The notes beneath the pieces were generated by a model, which had not been told where the DNA came from, ran no database searches, and worked only from the letters and a program-made list of their open reading frames with translations. A stretch of 64,000 nt of DNA from Eopsaltria australis (Eukaryota; Chordata; Aves; Passeriformes; Petroicidae), in assembly GCA_034509425.1 (NCBI GenBank), contig JAVTVJ010000376.1, forward strand, positions 1-64,000, read 5' to 3'. Numbering within the stretch: position 1 is the first letter of the stretch; each line of letters opens with the position of its first letter. Below, in pieces: positions 57,188 through 64,000 of this stretch. Made by a program: the position numbers and the translations under genes.

Positions 57188-57720
57188 CAGGCCTAAATCA
57201 GTGGCTGATTTTAGCCCTAAATCAGTGGCTGATTTTAGCCCTAAATCAGTGACTGATTTTAGCCCTAAATCAGTGGCTGATTTTAGCCCTAAATCAGTGG
57301 CGGATTTTAGCCCTAAATCAGTGGTTGATTTTAGCCCTAAATCAGTGACTGATTTTAGCCCTAAATCAGTGGCGGATTTTAGCCCTAAGTCAGTGGCTGA
57401 TTTTAGCCCTAAATCAGTGGTTGATTTTAACCCTAAATCAGTGGCTGGTTTTAGCCCTAAATCAGTGGCTGTTTTAGCCCTAAATCAGGGACTGGTTTTA
57501 GCCCTAAATCAGTGCCTCATTTTAGCCCTAAATCAGGGGCTGATTTTAGTCCTAAATCAGGGACTGATTTTAGCCCTACATCAGGGACTGATTTTAACCC
57601 TAAATCAGGGACTGATTCTAGCCCTAAATCACTAACTCGGCTTAGCTTTAAATCAGTGGTTTTACCTCTAAACCAGTGACTGATCTTATCTCTAAACCAG
57701 CGACTGCTTTCATCTCTGAA
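57188..57720 (+). repeat. 24-bp minisatellite, array B
   Basis: About 21 units of CCCTAAATCAGTGGCTGATT plus TTAG, more homogeneous than array A. A frame of 144 codons (57201-57635) reads ADFSPKSV octads before shifting register. Each unit contains CCCTAA but is not a telomere repeat. Confidence 0.94.
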
Positions 57721-60477
57721 CCAGCCTCAAGAGCTGTAAAAGAGGAAGGTTGGCCGTGTTTTGGGGTGCCCACAGAGGTTCTGCCCTGCAGAAGCAGCTC
57801 TGCTCCAGCTCTGGGATCCCTGCGGGATGCAGCGGCTGCTGGAGGGGCTGCAGGAGGGGGAGAAAACCCAGCCAGATACAGAAAGGAACTGATTTTATTC
57901 CAAACGGGGCTTGGGGATGGTGGGTGGTGGGGAGGGAGAATGGAGCATGCCCCAGGGAGCGTGCTTTTCAGATTTGAAGGTATTTAAATTACAAATTTTG
58001 ATGAGGAAGATTGTCAGCAGTATTCAAAACAGTGCTTAAATTCTTTTGAAACACTGTCGAGCTGTGCTGTGGCAGTTGAAAAGTTTGGCACACAAGAACT
58101 TGGCCCAGAAGTTGCTGCTTGGGGTTTTTTTTTTTTTCCTTTAAAACTCAATTCATCTGTATTCAAGTATCCCACATGCTTAAGGAAAAATAACCCCACC
58201 AGGCTCGTACTGGTTTGAGACAGACCCTTGCCTGCAGGAGAGGCTGCAGAAGTGATTGATCTCTAATTTGGGGGGCTCTGTTGGTTAATCAGCATTGATA
58301 AGTACTTATATTTGGAAAAAAAGGAAGAGTTTTGCAGTGTTTGTGTCTGCTCATGGAAACAACCAGCAAGGTAAACTGGGGTTTGGCATTTCTGTGATCC
58401 ACTGGATTATTAATCCATATTAATTAGGCCTGTTTATATTTTCGAGGGTCGGTCAGGGTTTGTTGGTGTGGGACCAGCTCAGTGTTTGCAGCGTGTTGTG
58501 AGCACTGGGGAGACTTTCTCCCTCCAACCTCTGACCCCTCTCTGCTGCAGAGATGAAAAAAATCCCCCCAGATTTAAGGAATTTCTGTGCTGGGCATCAG
58601 CAGAGCTCTCCCAGCAGCTCAGAACTTGTCAGATGTTGGGGGATGTAGTTTAGCATATGATATACGTTAAAAAAATATAATATATTGGTAATTGGTAATC
58701 TATATGATAATATTTCATATATATAATCACAGAATCAACAGTATATATATATATATATATAATACAATATAATATTCTGGTCTGCAGTGTTGTCTGGGGG
58801 TGTCTTGGGGTGTGATACAGGAACAGTCACATTCTGAAGCTTTGGGCACAATTTGTTGCCTCAGTGAAGGGTTTTGTTGCAGGAGGAGACGAGGCAGAAA
58901 TGAAAAGTCACTGTTGAGGCTCCTGTGCTCGATAATCCTGGGAGCAGGGATCAGCCTGGAGGGGTTTTTCCCCCCAGGAAAAGGGGAGACAGGGAATTGT
59001 TTGCTGGGGTACAAGCAGGAAATGCAATATATAAAAAATGCAGGTTTTCAGCTTTGCCTCCATCTGCCTGGGCAGAGTGGGTGTCAGGCAGGGGTGGCCA
59101 CCTCATGTCACCAATTTTAGGTTTCTCAGGGTTTTTGCTGAATAACCAAACCCCTCATTTTTGGAAAAACCTCCTGTGCAGGTCTTGTATTTGCCTGTCT
59201 GGACCCAGAAGCGCAGAGTTAAATTTCTGCAGTCTCTAACTTCCCTTGTCTGCAAGCTTCTATTTCCATTAAGGATCAAGCTCAGATGCAATTGTAGCTT
59301 TGCTTTATAGAGTATTAAAAGTTTAATGTATAAATGTCTCCCTTCACCAGAACTTTTTGGCAGCCCTGAAATCCCTACAAAAACACCAAGATCCCGATTG
59401 CTGCACAGGCTCAGCTGCCCTTGAAGGGTTAATTATATTATGTCTTCTTTTTTTTTTTTTTTTAAAGCAGGGAGAATAAGCTGTAGCCAAAAGTAAAAGT
59501 CATTAATTTTAAGACAGAGATGTAAGCAAAGTTTCCTTCCCCTCTGCAGGTTGGTCAGGGTAGGCTATGCAGTAATTGGAAAGTAAAGGCAATTGAATTA
59601 CAGGCTCCTGTCCAAACCGAGTGCGATTTCTTCTCCTTCTTCTTCTTCTTTTTTTTTTTTTCTTTTTTTTTTTTTTTTACAACCTCCATTGCATCAGAAC
59701 TAGGCAGTATTCCTGATGTTCTCATGTGTGTTAATGCTGACTCACAGACTAACTTGCACAAGAAAAAAAAACACACAGGCAGCTCCACCATACTAGGTAA
59801 TGAGCTCTAGCAAGAAGCAGCGTCTGATGTTTTGTAAGCTTTTTTTAATTGACCTTTTAAGATATTTTACTTTATTTTAAAGCTTTCTGTTCCGTAGTGG
59901 CACGGTGCTAGGACTGAGTCATGCATGTTATATATTGCTAGCTCTGCCGTTGTGTACTAGGAGTGAGGAGAATAGGATTCAGCATGGCACTTGTCTTTTT
60001 TGATGTGTTACGGATGGGAATTAGTGCTTGTGATGGGATGCTGCAGGCAGGGTGATGGGGTGCTCTGTGCTTTCCTGTGGCCGTAACTTACTCGGGGTCT
60101 TGACTTTTTATTAGCTGGCAAAATACTCCGTTCTGCAGGGTAATTGTATTTTCTAGCCGTGTCTCTCCCTTCTCCCTTCCCCTTGCAGCAATCTGAGGGG
60201 AAAAAAAAAAAATTAAAATGTTGCGTTTTCTATTTTTGCTTCTCCTTGCTTTGGGAGCTCTTAAGATCAGTGTTAGGGAAAGGGGAAAGACAGAAAAACA
60301 AACCCTAATTAAATAATAATGGCAATAACACGCTTCGCCTTGGCTGAATGACGGCACTTTTTGGAGCTGCCGGGTGGGTGACCTCGAGGAGCCGCGGTGC
60401 ACCCGGGCTGCCGGTGACTCACCTTGCAGCAGGACAGGGCAGCACGGAGCCCGGGGCTGTGCGGGCACCGGGGATGG
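57721..60477. other. Unique DNA with TA and T-rich tracts; conserved-looking at 59260-59960
   Basis: A (TA)n run lies at 58741-58761, a T run at 59448-59464, and a CTT/T tract at 59635-59680. The block 59800-59990 is repeat-free with GACTGAGTCATGCATGTTATA (AP-1/MARE-like TGAGTCATGC). No gene is recognised. Confidence 0.4.
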
Positions 60478-61660
60478 GCCAGGGTCCCCGGAGAGAGACC
60501 CTCGGGGTGTGCGGGGGGATCGGGGAGAGATCCTCGGGGTGTGTTGGGGAAGTGGGGAGAGACCCTCGGGGTGTGCTGGTGGGATCAGGGAGAGACCCCT
60601 CGGGGTGTGCTGGGAGGATTGGGGAGAGACCCCTCAAGGCTGTGCTGGGGTCCCTGGGACTGTGCCAGGGTCCCCATAAAGAGACCCCTCGGGGCTGTGC
60701 TGGGGAAATTGGAGAGAGACCCTGGGGCTGTGCCTGAGGATTGGGGAGAGAGTCGGGGGGCTGTGCCAGGGTCTCCAGGGAGAGACCCCTCGGGGTGTGC
60801 TGGGGGATTGGGGAGAGACCCTCGGGTTGTGTTGGGGGATTGGGGAGAGACCCTCGGGGTGTGCTGGGGTCCCTGGGACTGAGCCAGGGTCCCCATAAAG
60901 AGACCCCTCGGGGCTGTGCTGGGGGATCAGGGAGAGACCCCTCAGGTTCTTTTGAGGGGATTGGAGAGAGACCCTCGGGGTGTGCTGGGGATTAGAGAGA
61001 GAGTCGGGGGGCTGTATTGGGGGACTGGAGAGAGACCCCTCGGGGCTGTGCCTGAGGACTGGGGACAGACCTCTCAGGGCTGTGCTGGGGTCCCTGGGAC
61101 TGTGCCAGGGTCCCCATAAAGTGACCCCTCGAGGCTGTGCAGGGGGACTGGGGAGAGACCCCCTCGAACTGTGCTGAGGGATCAGGGAGAGACCCCTTGG
61201 GGCTGTGCTGGGGTCCCCACAAAAAGACCCCTCTGGGCTGTGCCTGGGGATTGGGGAGAGGCCCCTCGGGGCTGTGCTGGGGTGCTTGGGGCGGTGCCAG
61301 GGTCTCTTGGGAGACCCCTCGGGGCTGTGCCAGGGTCCCCAAGAGGAGCCCCCAGAACTGTTCCAGAGTCCCCAAGGAGAGACCCCTGGGGGCTGTGCCA
61401 TGGTCCCCACAGAGATGCTTGGGGCTGTGCAGGGGTCCCTGGGCTGAGATCTCAGGACTCTGCCAGGGTCCCCAAAAAGAGGTGCCAGTCCTGTGCCAGG
61501 GTCCCTGGGCAGAGACCCCTCAGGGCTATGCTGGCATCCCTGTGGCTGTGCCAGGGTCTTCAGGGACAGACCCCTCAGGGCTGTGCCAGGGTCTTCAGGG
61601 ACAGACCCCTCGGGGCTGTGCCAGCTCCCCATGGAGTGATGCTCGGAGCTACGCCAGGGT
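60478..61660 (+). repeat. 1.2-kb G-rich minisatellite, 32-bp unit with variants
   Basis: Core GAGAGACCCCTCGGGGCTGTG followed by CTGGGGGATTGGG or CCAGGGTCCCC. Spacing is 32 bp in the left part (60493, 60525, 60557) and less regular to the right, about 35 units. Frames of up to 343 codons on the minus and 238 on the + strand are stop-poor array products. Confidence 0.93.
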
Positions 61661-64000
61661 CCCAAGCTGAGCTCCCATCACCCATCCCCGGGCTGCCCTG
61701 GCAGTGGGGCTGCCCACCCCTCCTGAGCTGCAGCACCAGCACGATTCCAATGCACTTTCCCACCCTTTCCCCCCCCCCATTCCCTGCCCCAGCCTGCGGG
61801 GCTGTACTTTCCGTGCGAACTTTGAGGATGCCGAAGCTCCGTGCTGCATGTCTGCTGCGTGTGGGCTGCCCGTGTGTTACTGAGTAATATTTGCAAATTC
61901 ACTTTCTGCTCTTAATAAGGCAGAAATAATCTTCCTTCACCCATTGCCACTGGCTGCTACACTAAAAATAGGGTCCGTCCGCGCCGCTTGCCACTTGCAG
62001 CATTTCAAAAATAAATACTTTGGAGCTGCAGATACCAGTGCTGCAGGAGAGGAGCCTCACTGCCATTTGATTACTGAACTTAACCTTGTTTTCTTCCCCC
62101 TGCCAAACACTGTGCAGGAATCCAAGGCTGTGCCCCAATCCATCTCCCTTCCCCACCTGGATTTGCTCACCCCAGGGAGGGGATGCTCAGTTTTTGGGCT
62201 GGGGGTGCAAAGACTTGGCGTTTTGGCTCCTTGGCTCCCTGGCACAGCCTGTGATGCAGTGGGGGGGATATGCTCAGCCCAGACCTGAAGTGCATTTTAT
62301 CTGGCTTTATTGAGCTATTTATTTTATTTAACTCTTTATTTCACGTAACTCTATTTTATTTAGCTCTTTATTTTATTTAAGGCATTACAGCATCTCCGGG
62401 CTCAGGGAATGGTACTTGGCCACCGAGTTTTGCAGTGAGCTGTTGCATATTTTCCCCTGGGTTTATGCAGTTCCTTTGCATTAAAAAGTGGGGAAATAAC
62501 CCCCAAAAGCTGCAGTGAGAGCAGGGCAGGTGCCACCCCTGTCCCTGGAGGATTGGGTGGCTTTGGGGACCCCCTGCCCGCTTGGGTGACATCCCCCTGC
62601 CAGCCTCAAATCCAAGGGTGGGATTTTCCCCCCCTCTCTCCTCATTTACAGAAGAAAGGGAAGTTTCCTTTGACCCTTTGGGGCCTTCAAGGGCAGGACT
62701 TTTCAGCTCTTTTCTTTCCAGGGGCTTTGGCTGGGGGGGTGAAAGCCTTTGGCTGCTTTGTCTCCCACCCCTAGAGGGTCCCTGTCCCTTTGTCCCTGTC
62801 CCAGCTGCTGCCCAGCTCACCTTCCTGGGGAGCTGCAGGACTTGGGGGATTTTTGGGGGGTTTTGGCAGAATGATTCTCCACCGAGTCTCTCTGTTGTTT
62901 GGCTAAGAAAAAAGAGAATTTAAATACATTATCTAATTATTTCTGATTACTCCTGGGGGAGCTCTGATGGCAGCATCTTATTCTAGGTCGATGCTTTTTT
63001 TCCTTTGTTGCTGTCGCCTCGCCCTGACCTTTCAGGCCTCGGAGCAGGGAATTGGTTTGGAAAAGAGCAAACCTGCTTTTTTCTTTCCCCCAAAGCAGAT
63101 GAATGCAGAAACTGAGAATTCCCAAACTCTCCTGGAAGTTGTCTCAAATAACGGCTGCATTTTTTATGAACATCTTGTGACAAAGGCTATGACTTTACAA
63201 AAATCAGGCAGAGATGTACAAATTATCCTCCTGTATCCACGAGCTGGAAGAAGAGGCTGCCATCAGAAAACAAAATGATGTTTTGCATTAATGGTCACGT
63301 ATGTAAAATGTTCAAGGTGGGGAGTGTTTGTCTGGTTTTAATCCAGTTTTATCCAAGTTTTCCCATTTGGAGATGTCCAGTTGATGCTCTGTCACCTGTA
63401 GGACACTCCAACCCAAAAGGGACTGGATTTTTTGGGGTGTTGGTGATGCTGGAGGCTCCTCCTGCACCTTGGGACACAGCTCAGCTTGGGAGATGAGACT
63501 GGAAAAATACAGTTTTACATCTGTAATTGCAAAGGTCATTTCTCCTGCAGCGCAGCTCTTCCTGTGTCAGATGGGCTGTAGCCATTTCAAACCCTTCAAA
63601 AGGCACTTGGTGCTCTATTTAAAAGAAAAATAACCATATTTAATAGAGGGATTTTAAAGTTAGACATTATCAAGCTTTATTGCATTTGCTGTCTAATCAC
63701 AGTAGCTTTTTGTTGCTGTTTAGGGAATGTGAGGTTTGGTGGTGAGCAGGTTCTCAGCTTTCAAGGCTGTTTTATTTTATTTCTTTGTGATTTTGGGTTG
63801 AGTTTTGGGGGGCTTTTTTAAAACATTCTGGTCATAAAAAGGAAGGGGCAGAGGGAGGAAGAAGAAATAAAATTCCAGCAGTTCTGGCTGATGGTTTATT
63901 GGGGTGGTTTGGGTTTTGCAGCTTCATTGTGTGGCTTTGCTTGTGTTCCTTGATGCTCCTTCTAGACCAAACACTGTCACTTCCCCCCCAATTTCCCTTG
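61661..64000. other. Unique DNA to the window end, presumed intron
   Basis: TTTATTT-type tandem bits lie at 62315-62380. Conserved-looking AT-rich stretches occur at 61880-62000 and 63590-63720. No NACC2 coding exon (BTB domain) is seen before the window ends. Confidence 0.4.

Noticed and set aside
56155..57720. CRISPR-like repeat-spacer array
   Set aside because: Units are contiguous 24-mers without spacers, in a vertebrate genome; these are minisatellites.
57188..57720. Interstitial telomere sequence because of CCCTAA in each unit
   Set aside because: CCCTAA occurs once per 24 bp, not in tandem hexamers.
60150..60200. Acceptor-like CCCTTCCCCTTGCAG before 60190
   Set aside because: The sequence after it goes straight into a 12-A run and yields no sensible coding exon.
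60634..61665. 343-codon minus-strand frame (and 238-codon + frame)
   Set aside because: It is entirely within the 32-bp minisatellite; low-complexity SPEG/PRGL repeats result from absence of stops in the unit.
31300..64000. NACC2 coding exons
   Set aside because: No BTB or BEN domain coding sequence is seen; only a candidate untranslated first exon can be proposed.

Overview
The window looks like a stretch of bird genome, probably from a GC-rich microchromosome. I see about ten fragments of CR1 retrotransposon 3' ends in both orientations, many GC-rich minisatellites, CpG islands, AT-rich blocks that look like conserved non-coding DNA, and almost no coding sequence. One protein-coding gene is secure: TMEM250 (C9orf69), a 139-residue multi-pass membrane protein on the + strand. 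Its intact coding region (11717-12136) lies in one exon. A CpG-island promoter and non-coding first exon lie about 3.3 kb upstream, with donor at 8250 and acceptor at 11591-11592.

Layout. 1-8 kb: intergenic DNA with a small CpG-rich patch, a 158-bp tandem duplication, an AT-rich conserved-looking block (5.56-6.13 kb), and a 23-bp minisatellite that appears to have grown out of a CR1 fragment. 8.0-8.5 kb: TMEM250 promoter with a perfect 14-bp RFX X-box palindrome and ETS, CRE-like and NRF1-like motifs. 8.25-11.6 kb: TMEM250 intron. 11.6 to about 14.3 kb: coding exon and 3' UTR. 14.3-30.5 kb: intergenic, with an 80-90-bp minisatellite (19.3-19.65 kb), CR1 pieces, a dispersed LTR-like repeat present twice (23.56 and 28.48 kb), and a CpG-retaining patch with a TATA box (about 22.3 kb). 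29.75-30.48 kb: an A-rich low-complexity tract running straight into a second strong CpG island (30.48-31.3 kb).

In the human map as I recall it, TMEM250 lies between LHX3 and NACC2, all transcribed in the same direction. On that basis the 30.5-kb island with its CAG|GTGAGC donor is plausibly the untranslated first exon of NACC2, and 31-64 kb would be its long first intron. This is inference from gene order: no BTB or BEN coding exon of NACC2 and no LHX3 exon is visible. The last 33 kb hold conserved-looking AT-rich blocks, CR1 fragments, pentanucleotide and GGAT simple repeats, an 8-copy 16-bp array, two 24-bp arrays sharing one unit, and a 1.2-kb G-rich 32-bp minisatellite.

Most long open frames here (up to 419 codons) are by-products of GC-rich or stop-poor tandem repeats. 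I found no tRNA, rRNA, CRISPR or intact transposon gene. The most interesting leads are a strong-context AUG in TMEM250 exon 1 that would drive a 157-codon frame overlapping TMEM250 out of frame, a minus-strand exon-like frame near 55.7 kb, the split 24-bp arrays, and the A-rich to CpG-island junction.
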